A stretch of 64,000 bases of DNA, from positions 62,001 to 126,000 of the forward strand of contig NZ_BBXA01000020.1 in NCBI RefSeq assembly GCF_001014975.1. Reading direction: 5' to 3'. Every line of letters starts with the position of its first letter. Position 1 is the stretch's first letter. Under the pieces are notes generated by a model. The model saw only the letters and a program-made list of their open reading frames with translations, was not told the origin of the DNA and searched no databases. Of the stretch, positions 19,024 to 28,247 are shown piece after piece. A program made the position numbers and the translations under genes. This DNA is from Novosphingobium sp. MD-1. Lineage in GTDB: Bacteria > Pseudomonadota > Alphaproteobacteria > Sphingomonadales > Sphingomonadaceae.

Positions 19024-19062
19024 GCGAGCCGCGGCGGCAAAAGTTCCCGCCCCGCGGCTCGC
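19024..19062. repeat. GC-rich inverted repeat after the nitroreductase gene
   Basis: Perfect 11-bp arms GCGAGCCGCGG and CCGCGGCTCGC, 17-base loop, no following T-run. Possible Rho-independent-like pause or mRNA stabiliser at the end of the pirin operon. Confidence 0.5.
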
Positions 19063-19172
19063 CCCACGCGATCCCTGGCACCGCTCGCCGCACTTTCCTC
19101 CGTTGCGGTTTGAAATTCGGCGGGCTGCTCCGTACATCCCGGACAAGAGCAAAATCGGGGTCTCGGAATAGC

Positions 19173-19799
19173 ATGTACCTGGGCAGGCGCCATTTTCTGG
19201 GCGCCATTGCCGGGTCGGCAGCCAGCCTGTTCATGCCGCGCGATCTTGCGCAGGCGATCGCCCCCCAGCCGGAACACCTTCCGGCGGGCGCAGACAGGTC
19301 CGTGCTGTTGTCTCGCGCATTGGCGGCCTTGCAGCAGCATCACGATCGCGTCGCCAGCCGCGACGTGATCGGCATCGTCGACTTTTCGGCGCCTTCGCGT
19401 CTGCCGCGCTTCCAGCTGGTCGATGTGGCGGCAGGAAAGGTCATTTCCGACCATCTCGTCGCGCACGGCAGCGGTTCCGATCCCGGCAACAGCGGCTGGG
19501 TCCAGCGCCTGTCGAACCGGCCCGGCTCCAACGCCTCGTGCAGCGGGGCCTTCCTGACCGGCGAAATCTACAGCGGCAAGCATGGCCGGTCGCGCCGGCT
19601 TCAGGGTCTGGATACCGAAAACAGCATGGCCTCCAGCCGTGGCATCGTGATCCACGCCGCGCGCTATGTCGCGCCCGATCTGGCGGAAAGCCAGGGGCGC
19701 GTGGGCCGCAGCCAGGGCTGCTTCGCGGTCTCCGCGGAGGATATCGCCCATGTGCTCGAACGGCTCGGCCCCGGCCGCCTGCTGTTCGCCGCGCGCTGA
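19173..19799 (+). CDS. Murein L,D-transpeptidase-like protein (YkuD_2 type)
   Basis: A 208-residue exported protein. The first residues hold an R-R-H-F-L motif and a hydrophobic Ala/Gly segment, consistent with a Tat or Sec signal. The catalytic domain ends in the S-x-G-C signature with C183 in RSQGCFAV, and H161 in IVIHAAR is the usual upstream histidine. L,D-transpeptidases crosslink peptidoglycan or attach proteins through meso-diaminopimelate; the YkuD_2 branch is less studied. The ATG at 19173 is selected because it opens the signal peptide. Apparently monocistronic. Confidence 0.85.
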   Translation: MYLGRRHFLGAIAGSAASLFMPRDLAQAIAPQPEHLPAGADRSVLLSRALAALQQHHDRVASRDVIGIVDFSAPSRLPRFQLVDVAAGKVISDHLVAHGSGSDPGNSGWVQRLSNRPGSNASCSGAFLTGEIYSGKHGRSRRLQGLDTENSMASSRGIVIHAARYVAPDLAESQGRVGRSQGCFAVSAEDIAHVLERLGPGRLLFAAR

Positions 19800-19837
19800 C
19801 TGCGCCTTCCGCCGGCTTCCCGCGACCGACGGCTCAC

Positions 19838-19873
19838 CACCTCCTTTTTTGACAAACGTCCAAAAAGGAGGTG
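19838..19873. repeat. Long inverted repeat containing a Shine-Dalgarno-like arm
   Basis: Perfect 12-bp arms CACCTCCTTTTT (19838-19849) and AAAAAGGAGGTG (19862-19873), 12-base loop. It lies 40 bases after the transpeptidase stop. The right arm contains the full anti-SD complement AAGGAGGTG but no start codon lies at a useful distance. A TTGACA overlaps the loop. No T-run follows on either strand, so it is not a canonical terminator. Confidence 0.6.
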
Positions 19874-19901
19874 TGCAGAATCTCCATTTGTATCATTGTG
19901 T

Positions 19902-19913
19902 CGCATCGATGCG
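19902..19913. promoter_or_regulatory. Perfect 12-bp palindrome upstream of the RND operon
   Basis: CGCATCGATGCG, about 195 bases before the adaptor start. Possible operator for a regulator of the efflux operon, which has no adjacent regulator gene. Nothing else recognisable in 19914-20108. Confidence 0.35.
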
Positions 19914-20108
19914 GCAACGCAGCATAGGCAGGCGCACGCGCCGCGCGATGTGCTAGCAAGCTGCGAATCACGCGTTGAAAGCCATGGGGGCTTTCGGGGG
20001 AGACCATGTCGGAACATGACCTTGCCGCTGTCCGCACGGGGCGGTCGTTCTGATCTGCGGGAAATGCCATCGCCGATGCTGCCGTTGCTCCCTTGTCCGC
20101 ATGGTCCG

Positions 20109-21296
20109 ATGAAAGATTGCGAGCCGAAATTGCGTTTCCTTCTACCCTTGGCCTGCACCGCTCTCCTGCTTGCCGGATGCGGCGACAAGAAGGGAGACAA
20201 ACAGTCGCCGACGCCCACCGTGGGCGTGATTGCCGCCCGCGCGGGACCGGTCGCGCTGACCGCGGACCTGGCCGGACGGACGCAGGCGTCGGAAGTGGCC
20301 GAAGTGCGGCCACAGGTGTCGGGCATCGTCATGGCGCGGCTGTTCGAGGAAGGCAGCAACGTCCGCGCGGGCCAGCCGCTCTATCAGATCGATTCGCGCC
20401 TCTATGCGGCGTCCCAGCAGCAGGCAAGCGCCGCGCTGACCAACGCGCAGGCATCGGTCGAAGCCAGCCGCCTGAAAGCGGAGCGCTATCGCGTACTGGC
20501 CGAGGAAGGCGGGATCAGCAAGCAGGACGCGGCGGATGCCATCGCGGCTTACAACCAGGCCCGCGCCCAAGTGGCGCTCAACCGCGCGTCGCTGGCTTCC
20601 GCCAACGTCAACCTGGGCTTCACCCGGATCACCTCTCCGATCAGCGGCCGGATCGGCCGGTCAGCCGTGACCAAGGGCGCGCTGGTGACGTCCAATCAGG
20701 CCGATGCGCTGGCCAAGGTGCAGCGGCTCGATCCGATCTGGGTCAACATCCAGCAATCGAGCACCGATTTCATGGCGCTGCGCCGCTCGATGGACGCCGG
20801 ACGCATCGCGGCGGGATCGACGCCGGTGCGCATCATCCTGTCGGACGGCAGCGAATTTCCGGTCGAGGGCAAGCTGAACTTCGCGGATATCGACGTGAAC
20901 GAGCAGACCGGCACGGTCACGCTGCGCGCCACCGTGCCCAATCCGCGTGGCGATCTGCTGCCCGGCCTGTTCGTGCGCGCGCGCGTGGGCCAGGGCACCG
21001 TGCCTGACGGCATCCTCGTCCCGCAAACGGCCGTCACGCGGTCTCCACGCGGCACCGCCACCGTGCTGGTCGTCAACGCCAAAAGCATGATCGAAACGCG
21101 GAACGTAACCGCGGATACCGCCGTCGGCACGAACTGGCTGATCACCAGCGGCCTCAAGCCCGGCGAGAAGATCGTGGTCGAAGGGCTGCTCAAGGCCCGC
21201 CCCGGCGCGAAGGTGAAGGCGGTGCCGGCGGGCAGCAAGGCAGCGGAAGAGGGTGGCGGGAAAGGTGCCGGCGCGCCGGCCGCCGCTGGCAAGTAA
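20109..21296 (+). CDS. RND efflux periplasmic adaptor (membrane fusion protein)
   Basis: A 395-residue lipoprotein adaptor of the AcrA/MexA type that bridges the inner-membrane pump and outer-membrane channel. The lipobox L-A-G-C puts the lipidated cysteine at residue 24. A lipoyl/barrel-sandwich segment (VRPQVSGIVMARLFEEGSNV), a coiled-coil hairpin rich in Ala/Gln (about residues 95-165), and a beta-barrel follow (LVTSNQADALAKV, LDPIWVNIQQS). The ATG at 20109 is chosen because it gives a normal lipoprotein signal; longer in-frame starts add a Pro/Leu-rich leader. The C-terminal tail is Gly/Ala/Lys rich. The pump gene starts five bases after the stop. Confidence 0.93.
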   Translation: MKDCEPKLRFLLPLACTALLLAGCGDKKGDKQSPTPTVGVIAARAGPVALTADLAGRTQASEVAEVRPQVSGIVMARLFEEGSNVRAGQPLYQIDSRLYAASQQQASAALTNAQASVEASRLKAERYRVLAEEGGISKQDAADAIAAYNQARAQVALNRASLASANVNLGFTRITSPISGRIGRSAVTKGALVTSNQADALAKVQRLDPIWVNIQQSSTDFMALRRSMDAGRIAAGSTPVRIILSDGSEFPVEGKLNFADIDVNEQTGTVTLRATVPNPRGDLLPGLFVRARVGQGTVPDGILVPQTAVTRSPRGTATVLVVNAKSMIETRNVTADTAVGTNWLITSGLKPGEKIVVEGLLKARPGAKVKAVPAGSKAAEEGGGKGAGAPAAAGK

Positions 21297-21301
21297 ACGC
21301 C

Positions 21302-24300
21302 GTGCTGTCGAAATTCTTCGCGCATCGCCCGATTTTCGCCTGGGTCATCGCCATCGTGGTGATGGCGGCGGGCGGGTTCTCGATCACCACGATGGCGGTG
21401 GAGCAATATCCCGACATCGCGCCGCCGACCGTCTCGATCAACGCCAGCTACAACGGCGCGGACGCGCAGACGATCGAAAACAGCGTGACCCAGGTGCTGG
21501 AACAGCAGCTCAAGGGCATCGACGGGCTGCTCTATTTCACGTCCAGCAGCAGCAACGGTTCGGCGCAGATCACGGTGACCTTCGAAAAGGGCATCAATCC
21601 CGATACCGCGCAGGTCCAGGTGCAGAACGCGATCGCGCGCGGCGTCACGCGGCTGCCGCAGATCGTGCAGCAACTGGGCGTGAACGTGAACAAGGCGCAG
21701 GCCGACCAGTTGATGGTCGTCTCGCTCTACGATTCCACCGGCCGCAGCGACAACGCGGACATCGCCGACTATCTCGCCACGCACTTCCAGGACCCAATCT
21801 CGCGCGTGGAAGGCGTGGGCAGCGCCGACATCTTCGGCTCGCAATACGCCATGCGCATCTGGCTCGATCCCAACCGGCTCAACGCGGTGAAGCTGATGCC
21901 GGCGGACGTGATTTCGGCGCTGCAGGCCCAGAACACGCAGGTTTCGGCGGGCGAGATCGGCGCCCTGCCGTCGCAGCCGGGGCAGCGCCTCAACGCCACG
22001 GTAACGGCCCGGTCGCGGTTGGAAACGATCGACCAGTTCAAGGCGGTCGTACTCAAGACCCAGGCCGATGGCTCCACCGTCACGCTGGGCGATGTCGCCC
22101 GCGTCGAAATGGGGCTGGAGAATTACGGCTCGATCAACAAATTCAACGGCGCGCCCGCCACCGGCCTCGCCATCAATCTGGCATCCGGCGCCAACGCCAT
22201 GGCCACCGCGCGGCTGGTCAAGGAAAAGGTCGCCGAACTGTCGACCGAGCTGCCCGAAGGCTACGCGGTCGCCTATCCGCGCGACAGCAGCACGTTCGTG
22301 AAGATTTCGATCGAGGAAGTGGTCTGGACGCTGATCGAGGCGATCGGGCTGGTCGTGGTGGTGATGTTCGTGTTCCTGCAGAACTGGCGCGCCACGCTGA
22401 TCCCCGCGATCGCCGTGCCGGTGGTGCTGCTGGGCACCTTCGGCATCCTCGCCGCCGTGGGCTATTCGGTCAACACGCTGACCATGTTCGGCCTCGTCCT
22501 TGCCATCGGCCTGCTGGTCGACGATGCCATCGTGGTGGTCGAGAATGTCGAGCGCGTGATGCACGAGGAGCACCTGCCCCCGCTGGAGGCGACGGTGAAA
22601 TCCATGGGCGAGATCACCTCGGCGCTGATCGGCATCACGCTGGTTCTGACCGCCGTGTTCATCCCCATGGCCTTCTTCGGCGGATCGACCGGCGTGATCT
22701 ATCGCCAGTTCTCGGTCACCATCGTGTCCGCCATGGCGCTGTCGGTGATGGTCGCGCTGACGCTGACGCCGGCGCTGTGCGCCACGCTGCTGAAGGAGCA
22801 CGAGAAGCCGCGCGGATGGTTCTTCGCCAAATTCAACCGCAGCTACGAAAGGCTGGAAGGCGGCTATCGCAGCCGGCTGCTGCGGGTGGTGAGCCGGCCA
22901 CTTCCGGGCATGCTGGTGTTCGGCGGCGTTTGCCTGGGCATGGCGCTGCTCTATGCGCGGCTGCCCACCAGCTTCCTGCCGGACGAGGATCAGGGCAACC
23001 TTTCGCTCAGCTACACGCTGCCCGCCGGATCGACCATCGAACAGACGCAAGCCGTGGCCGACCAGCTTTCGGACTACATCAACCGTACGGAAAGCCACAA
23101 CATCCAGGCCGTGTTCACCGTGGTGGGCCGCGGACAGGGCGGCAGCGGGCAGAACACCGGCCAGGGCTTCATCCTGCTCAAGCCGTGGGACGAACGGGTG
23201 GGCAGCGCGAACAGCGCCTCCGCCATCGCGCAACGCATCAACAAGCATTTCGCCTCCTCGCGCGATGGGCAGATTCTCGTCCTTTCGCCGCCGGCCATCC
23301 GCGGGTTGGGCAACGCTTCGGGCTTCGAGATGTGGCTGCAGGATGCCGAAGGACAGGGCACCGCCGCGCTGACCGCCGCGCGCAAGGACCTGCTGACGCA
23401 GGCGGCCGACGAGCCCCGGCTGGGCCAGGTGCGCTTCAACGGCCTTGAGGACACGCCGCAGCTCAAGGTGAAAGTGGATGACGCCGCGCTCACCGCGTTC
23501 CAGATCACGCCCGCCAACGTCAATTCCACGCTCTCGACCGCGTGGGGCGGCACGTATGTGAACGACTTCATCGACCGCGGCCGCGTCAAGCGCGTCTATG
23601 TCCAGGGCGATGCGCCGTTCCGCAGCCAGCCATCGGACCTGAGCCAGTGGTTCGTGCGCACCGCCGATGGCGACATGGCGCCCTTCTCGGCCTTTGCCGA
23701 AACGAGCTGGACGATCGGCGCGCCGATCCTGCGGCGCTTCAACGGCATTTCCGCGCAACAAGTGCAAGGCGCGCCGGGGCCGGGCACCAGTTCCGGCGAT
23801 GCCATGAACGTGATCGAGAAAATGGCCAGCAAGCTCGATGGTGGCTTCACCGTGGCGTGGAGCGGGCTGTCCTATCAGGAGCGCCGGTCGAGCAGCCAGG
23901 CGCCGGTGCTCTATGCCGTGTCGATCTTCTTCATCTTCCTGTGCCTTGCCGCGCTCTACGAAAGCTGGTCGGTGCCGTTCTCGGTCCTGCTGGTCATTCC
24001 GCTGGGCGTGGTCGGCGCGGTGCTGGCGGTGACGCTGCGCGGGTTCGACAACGACATCTATTTCCAGGTGGCGCTGCTCACCACGATCGGCCTGTCCGCC
24101 AAGAACGCGATCCTGATCGTCGAATTCGCCGAAGCCGCGCTGCGCAGCGGCGTGCCGCCGCTCGAAGCCGCGCTAGAGGCCGCGCGGTTGCGCTTCCGCC
24201 CGATCATCATGACCAGCGTGGCCTTTATCGCCGGCGTGGTTCCGCTGGTGATCGCCAGCGGCGCGGGCGCGAACGGGCGGCGCGCGATCGGCACCGGGGT

Positions 24301-24436
24301 GATGGGCGGGATGCTTTCGGCCACCGCGCTCGCCATCTTCCTCGTCCCGCTGTTCTTCGTGCTGGTGAAGCGCTGGTTCGCGCGCAAGGCGGCAACCACG
24401 CCCGCGCCCGCAAGCGGTCAGGAGGCCGGAGCATGA
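21302..24436 (+). CDS. RND efflux pump, HAE1 (AcrB-like) family
   Basis: A 1044-residue proton-driven multidrug exporter of the inner membrane. N-terminal KFFAHRPIFAWVIAI is helix 1, followed by the first porter domain. The proton relay pair D407 and D408 lies in GLLVDDAIVVVEN (helix 4), and the second membrane half contains NAILIVEFAEAA. Length and both large periplasmic loops fit HAE1 members. The GTG at 21302 comes five bases after the adaptor stop, and the 3' end overlaps the channel gene (ATGA). The substrate range is unknown; no regulator is adjacent. Confidence 0.95.
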   Translation: MLSKFFAHRPIFAWVIAIVVMAAGGFSITTMAVEQYPDIAPPTVSINASYNGADAQTIENSVTQVLEQQLKGIDGLLYFTSSSSNGSAQITVTFEKGINPDTAQVQVQNAIARGVTRLPQIVQQLGVNVNKAQADQLMVVSLYDSTGRSDNADIADYLATHFQDPISRVEGVGSADIFGSQYAMRIWLDPNRLNAVKLMPADVISALQAQNTQVSAGEIGALPSQPGQRLNATVTARSRLETIDQFKAVVLKTQADGSTVTLGDVARVEMGLENYGSINKFNGAPATGLAINLASGANAMATARLVKEKVAELSTELPEGYAVAYPRDSSTFVKISIEEVVWTLIEAIGLVVVVMFVFLQNWRATLIPAIAVPVVLLGTFGILAAVGYSVNTLTMFGLVLAIGLLVDDAIVVVENVERVMHEEHLPPLEATVKSMGEITSALIGITLVLTAVFIPMAFFGGSTGVIYRQFSVTIVSAMALSVMVALTLTPALCATLLKEHEKPRGWFFAKFNRSYERLEGGYRSRLLRVVSRPLPGMLVFGGVCLGMALLYARLPTSFLPDEDQGNLSLSYTLPAGSTIEQTQAVADQLSDYINRTESHNIQAVFTVVGRGQGGSGQNTGQGFILLKPWDERVGSANSASAIAQRINKHFASSRDGQILVLSPPAIRGLGNASGFEMWLQDAEGQGTAALTAARKDLLTQAADEPRLGQVRFNGLEDTPQLKVKVDDAALTAFQITPANVNSTLSTAWGGTYVNDFIDRGRVKRVYVQGDAPFRSQPSDLSQWFVRTADGDMAPFSAFAETSWTIGAPILRRFNGISAQQVQGAPGPGTSSGDAMNVIEKMASKLDGGFTVAWSGLSYQERRSSSQAPVLYAVSIFFIFLCLAALYESWSVPFSVLLVIPLGVVGAVLAVTLRGFDNDIYFQVALLTTIGLSAKNAILIVEFAEAALRSGVPPLEAALEAARLRFRPIIMTSVAFIAGVVPLVIASGAGANGRRAIGTGVMGGMLSATALAIFLVPLFFVLVKRWFARKAATTPAPASGQEAGA

Positions 24437-25845
24437 ACCGCCGCCTTCTGTTCGCCACGCTGCCGCTCGCCGCACCGATGGCGATCCTGGCCGGGTGCAA
24501 CATGGCACCGAAATACGTCCGCCCGGAAGCGCCCGTCGCCCCCGCGCTGCCGCAGGGAGAATCCTATCCCGTGCTGGCCGCCGGCGAGACGCGCATCGAC
24601 GAGATCGGCTGGCGCGATTTCTTCCTCGACGACCGGCTACGGCAGGTGATCGCCCTGTCGCTGGCCAACAACCGCGATCTGCGCGCGGCCGTGGCCAACG
24701 TGGAACAGGCGCAGGCGCTCTATCGCGTGCAGCGCGCCGCCCTGTTCCCCACCGTCGCCGCCACCGCAACCGGATCGGAAGCGCGCACCAACGGCCTCAC
24801 GGTCGATACCCTGTCCACCGGCATCGGCATCTCCTCGTTCACGCTCGACCTGTTCGGCCGGCAGCGCAATCTCACGCAGGCGCAGTTCCAGACCTTTCTC
24901 GCCACCGATGAAGGGCGCAAGGCCACGCAGATCACGCTTGTCGCCGAAGTGGCGACCGCGTGGCTGACCTATGCCGCCAACGCCGATCTGCTGCGCGTGG
25001 CGGAAGAAACGCTGCAATCGCGCGAACAGAGCCTGGCGCTGACGCAGCGGCGCGAGGCCATGGGGATCGGCACCCGGCTCGACATCGCGCAGGCGCAGAC
25101 CGCGCTCCAGACCGCGCGATCGGACGTGGCCGACTACAAGACCCGGCTGGCGCAGGCGCGCAACGCGCTGGAACTGCTGTCCGGGGCGCCGGTGGGCGAA
25201 GCCCTGCTGGCCGATACGCTGGGCAGCGGCGGGCAAACGCTCGCCACCCTGCCGGTGAACCTGTCCTCCGCCGTGCTGCTGCAACGGCCGGACGTGCTGG
25301 GCGCAGAACACCGCTTGCGCGCGGCCTATGCCAATATTGGCGCGGCGCGCGCGGCATGGTTCCCCACGATCTCGCTGACGGCCGCGCTCGGCGTCGCCTC
25401 GGGCAGCCTTTCCGGCCTGTTCAACAGTGGCGATTTCCGCTGGAACGCATCGGGCAACGCCAGCGAAACCGTGTTCGACGCCGGCGCGCGCAGCGGCAAC
25501 CTCGCCTCGGCCAAGGCCGCGCGCACCGCCGCTGTCGCCACCTACGAAAAGACGATCCAGACCGCGTTCAGCGAAGTGGCCAACGCGCTCGCCCGGCGCG
25601 GCACGATCGACGACAAGCTGGCCGCGCAACTCGCGTTGACGGACAATGCCGGTCGCGCGCTCACCCTGTCGCAATCGCGCTATCGCAACGGGATCGACAC
25701 CTACCTGACCACGCTGGACGCGCAGCGCACGCTCTACACCGCGCGCCTCAGCCTGGTGAACACGCGGCTGGCGGCGGCGAGCAACATGGTGGAGCTATAC
25801 CGCAGCCTGGGCGGCGGCCTGAACGCGGAACCCGCGCGCCCCTGA
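24433..25845 (+). CDS. Outer-membrane efflux channel lipoprotein (NodT/OprM family)
   Basis: A 470-residue TolC-like channel with a lipobox I-L-A-G-C (Cys22) followed by NMAPKYVRPEAP, the typical start of this lipoprotein family. Two repeated coiled-coil/beta-barrel halves are visible, with the conserved RPDVLGAEHRLRAA at the start of the second. It completes the tripartite RND system with the adaptor and pump upstream. The start overlaps the pump stop by four bases. The 3' end is six bases from the convergent MaoC gene. Confidence 0.94.
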   Translation: MNRRLLFATLPLAAPMAILAGCNMAPKYVRPEAPVAPALPQGESYPVLAAGETRIDEIGWRDFFLDDRLRQVIALSLANNRDLRAAVANVEQAQALYRVQRAALFPTVAATATGSEARTNGLTVDTLSTGIGISSFTLDLFGRQRNLTQAQFQTFLATDEGRKATQITLVAEVATAWLTYAANADLLRVAEETLQSREQSLALTQRREAMGIGTRLDIAQAQTALQTARSDVADYKTRLAQARNALELLSGAPVGEALLADTLGSGGQTLATLPVNLSSAVLLQRPDVLGAEHRLRAAYANIGAARAAWFPTISLTAALGVASGSLSGLFNSGDFRWNASGNASETVFDAGARSGNLASAKAARTAAVATYEKTIQTAFSEVANALARRGTIDDKLAAQLALTDNAGRALTLSQSRYRNGIDTYLTTLDAQRTLYTARLSLVNTRLAAASNMVELYRSLGGGLNAEPARP

Positions 25846-25851
25846 ACCGCC

Positions 25852-26304
25852 TTACGCCGGCCGCTTCTTGAGCAAGGCGCTGCGCAGGCAGCGGCACACC
25901 ACCTCGTCGCGCTGGTTGATCAGTTCGTGCGTGAAGGTGACGATGCCCGCGCCCGGCCGGCTTTTCGATTCCTTCAGCTCGGCCACCTCGCTCGTCGCGC
26001 GCATGGTGTCGCCGATGAACACCGGCTTGGGCATGACCAGCTTGTCATAACCGAGGTTGGCGACCAGCGTGCCCAGCGTGGTATCGCCCACGGACAAGCC
26101 GACCATCAGCGCGAAGGTGAAGGTGCCGTTGACCAGGATCTGGCCGAACTCGCTCGCCTTGGCCGCTTCCAGATCGATGTGCAGTGGCTGCGGATTGTGC
26201 GTCATCGTCGAAAACAGCAGGTTGTCGGTTTCGGTCACGGTGCGGCGGATGTCGTGCTCGATCCGGTCACCCACCTGCCATTCGTCGAAAAAGCGCCCGG
26301 CCAT
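25852..26304 (-). CDS. MaoC-like hot-dog fold protein, last gene of the leucine operon
   Basis: A 150-residue single hot-dog domain of the MaoC group, which includes (R)-specific enoyl-CoA hydratases. The core reads [20 protein letters not shown]. The hydratase-2 motif normally has Asp before the Asn-Pro; here Thr/His occupy that area and two residues separate NP from LH, so classical activity is uncertain. Its ATG shares one base with the stop of the carboxylase alpha-subunit gene, so it belongs to the leucine-degradation operon. It may serve a hydration step there or act as a thioesterase-like accessory; this is inference. Confidence 0.85.
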   Translation of the reverse strand: MAGRFFDEWQVGDRIEHDIRRTVTETDNLLFSTMTHNPQPLHIDLEAAKASEFGQILVNGTFTFALMVGLSVGDTTLGTLVANLGYDKLVMPKPVFIGDTMRATSEVAELKESKSRPGAGIVTFTHELINQRDEVVCRCLRSALLKKRPA

Positions 26305-28247
26305 CAGCCTTCCTCCTGCTCCACGCGCGCCAGCAGCGCCTCGACCTGCACTTGCGCGCCGGGGGTGACGGTCAGCTCCGCCACGGTGCCGTCGAACGGC
26401 GCGGTCAGCGCGTGTTCCATCTTCATCGCTTCCAGCACCAGCAGCTTCTGGCCCTTGGCCACCATGTCGCCCGCCGCGACGTCGACCGAGATCACCTTGC
26501 CGGGCATGGGGGCGAGGATGGCGCCATCACCTGCGTGATGAGTGTTCGTGCCTCGGGATTCGCGCATGGTTATGCGAAATGTCTCCCCGATGGATGACGA
26601 ATAGACAACATCGCCGATGCGTTCGGCGGGAAAGTGGCGCTCGTGATCATCGTGAAGTTCGTAGTCGAGGCGGCCGACCTTAGGCTTCCCATCGACACTG
26701 AGGAGCACCTCCCCCTCCGCCTCATCATTGAGACGAAAACCCCTCAGTCCGATCGGGATTGCTGACGAGGTCAGCAGCTTTGCAGCGTGGACCAAAGCCG
26801 ACCCGCTCGGGCCTTCATCCTCGATCAAGCTGAAGGGGTGTTCCTCAATAAAGGCGGTCGACAATCGTTCCCTGATAAAGTCTGGCTCGACCAACAGACT
26901 GCACAGCATTGATGCATTTGTCTTTACGGGCCAGCAGCCGACTTGTCCGACCGCTTTCGTCAGCGCAACTGCGGCTTCCAAGCGATCCGACCCGTGGGTG
27001 ATCATCTTCGCGATCATCGGATCGTAAAACGGCGTAACCTCGTCACCTTCCTCGAACCCACTATCCACGCGAAGCTTGGAATCGTAGTGGTTCCAATTCC
27101 AGGTTCCATCCACGGCCTTGTATTCATATGGCTCAAGCTTTTCGGGAAGCCGGAAGTATTCCAGTTTGCCAATGCTCGGCAGGGAACCCTTGGCCGGATC
27201 TTCCGCGTAGAGCCGCGCCTCGATGGCGTGGCCGTCGATCCTTAGCTGATCCTGCCGTTTGGGCAGCGGCTCGCCGCTCGCCACGCGCAACTGCCATTCG
27301 ACCAGATCGACGCCGGTGATCATCTCCGTCACCGGATGTTCGACCTGGAGCCGCGTGTTCATTTCCATGAACCAGATGCGATCGGCGCGCAGGCCTTCGC
27401 TGGCATCGGCGATGAATTCGATCGTGCCGGCACCTTCGTAGTCCACCGCCTTGGCCGCGCGGACGGCGGCGCTGCACACGGCCTGGCGCGTCGCTTCGTC
27501 CATGCCCGGCGCGGGGGCTTCCTCGATCACCTTCTGGTGGCGGCGCTGGAGCGAGCAATCGCGTTCGAACAAGTGGACGACGTTGCCGTGGCTATCCCCG
27601 AACACCTGCACCTCGATGTGGCGGGGGGAGAGGATGTACTTCTCGATCAGCACGCGATCGTCGCCGAAGCTCGCGGCCGCCTCGCGGCGGCAGGAGGCCA
27701 GCGCTTCGGCAAAGTCCGCCGCCGTCTCCACCCGGCGCATACCCTTGCCACCCCCGCCCGCGACGGCCTTGATCAGGACGGGATAGCCGATGGCATCCGC
27801 CTCGGCCTGAAGCCGCGCCTCGGACTGGTCTTCGCCAAGATAGCCGGGGGTCACCGGCACGCCGGCGGCGATCATGCGCGCCTTGGCCGCGTCCTTGAGG
27901 CCCATCGCGGTGATCGAGGCCGGCTTGGGACCAACCCATACGAGGCCCGCATCCAGCACCGCCTGCGCGAATTCGGCGTTTTCGGAAAGGAAGCCGTAGC
28001 CGGGATGGATCGCCTGCGCTCCGGTGGCCCTGGCGGCGGCGATGATCTTTTCCCCAACAAGGTAGCTTTCGCGCGCCGGCGACGGGCCGATATGCACCGC
28101 CTCGTCCGCCGAGCGGACAAGCAGCGCCTTGGCATCGGCATCGGAATAGACCGCCACCGTGCGAATACCCATGCCCCGCGCGGTGCGGATGACACGGCAG
28201 GCGATTTCGCCGCGATTGGCGATGAGAAGGGACTGGATCATGGCCAT
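26304..28247 (-). CDS. liuD: Methylcrotonyl-CoA carboxylase, biotin-containing alpha subunit
   Basis: A 647-residue protein carrying biotin carboxylase and biotin carrier domains. The ATP-grasp half starts with [17 protein letters not shown] and includes [11 protein letters not shown] and [14 protein letters not shown]. The C-terminal carrier domain has biotinylated K609 in LEAMKMEH. With the beta subunit it carboxylates 3-methylcrotonyl-CoA in leucine catabolism. The ATG at 28247 overlaps the beta-subunit stop. Bases 26521-27180 (about residues 356-575) have much lower GC than the flanks while the frame stays open, suggesting an imported segment. A propionyl-type carboxylase is the alternative, but the operon context favours leucine breakdown. 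Confidence 0.9.
   Translation of the reverse strand: MAMIQSLLIANRGEIACRVIRTARGMGIRTVAVYSDADAKALLVRSADEAVHIGPSPARESYLVGEKIIAAARATGAQAIHPGYGFLSENAEFAQAVLDAGLVWVGPKPASITAMGLKDAAKARMIAAGVPVTPGYLGEDQSEARLQAEADAIGYPVLIKAVAGGGGKGMRRVETAADFAEALASCRREAAASFGDDRVLIEKYILSPRHIEVQVFGDSHGNVVHLFERDCSLQRRHQKVIEEAPAPGMDEATRQAVCSAAVRAAKAVDYEGAGTIEFIADASEGLRADRIWFMEMNTRLQVEHPVTEMITGVDLVEWQLRVASGEPLPKRQDQLRIDGHAIEARLYAEDPAKGSLPSIGKLEYFRLPEKLEPYEYKAVDGTWNWNHYDSKLRVDSGFEEGDEVTPFYDPMIAKMITHGSDRLEAAVALTKAVGQVGCWPVKTNASMLCSLLVEPDFIRERLSTAFIEEHPFSLIEDEGPSGSALVHAAKLLTSSAIPIGLRGFRLNDEAEGEVLLSVDGKPKVGRLDYELHDDHERHFPAERIGDVVYSSSIGETFRITMRESRGTNTHHAGDGAILAPMPGKVISVDVAAGDMVAKGQKLLVLEAMKMEHALTAPFDGTVAELTVTPGAQVQVEALLARVEQEEG
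26521..27180. other. Low-GC patch inside the carboxylase alpha gene (putative recombination tract)
   Basis: Hand counting gives about 56% G+C over these 660 bases (several 60-base lines at 48-55%), against about 68-72% on lines at 27181-27240 and 27481-27540. Third-position A/T codons are frequent. The patch ends just before the biotin carrier domain on one side and within the biotin carboxylase C-terminal region on the other. No frameshift is introduced. Confidence 0.7.

Noticed and set aside
19838..19873. Fragment of a 16S rRNA 3' end, suggested by the CACCTCCTTTTT string
   Set aside because: Only the anti-Shine-Dalgarno core matches; the preceding bases do not follow the conserved 16S sequence, and the string is explained as one arm of an inverted repeat.
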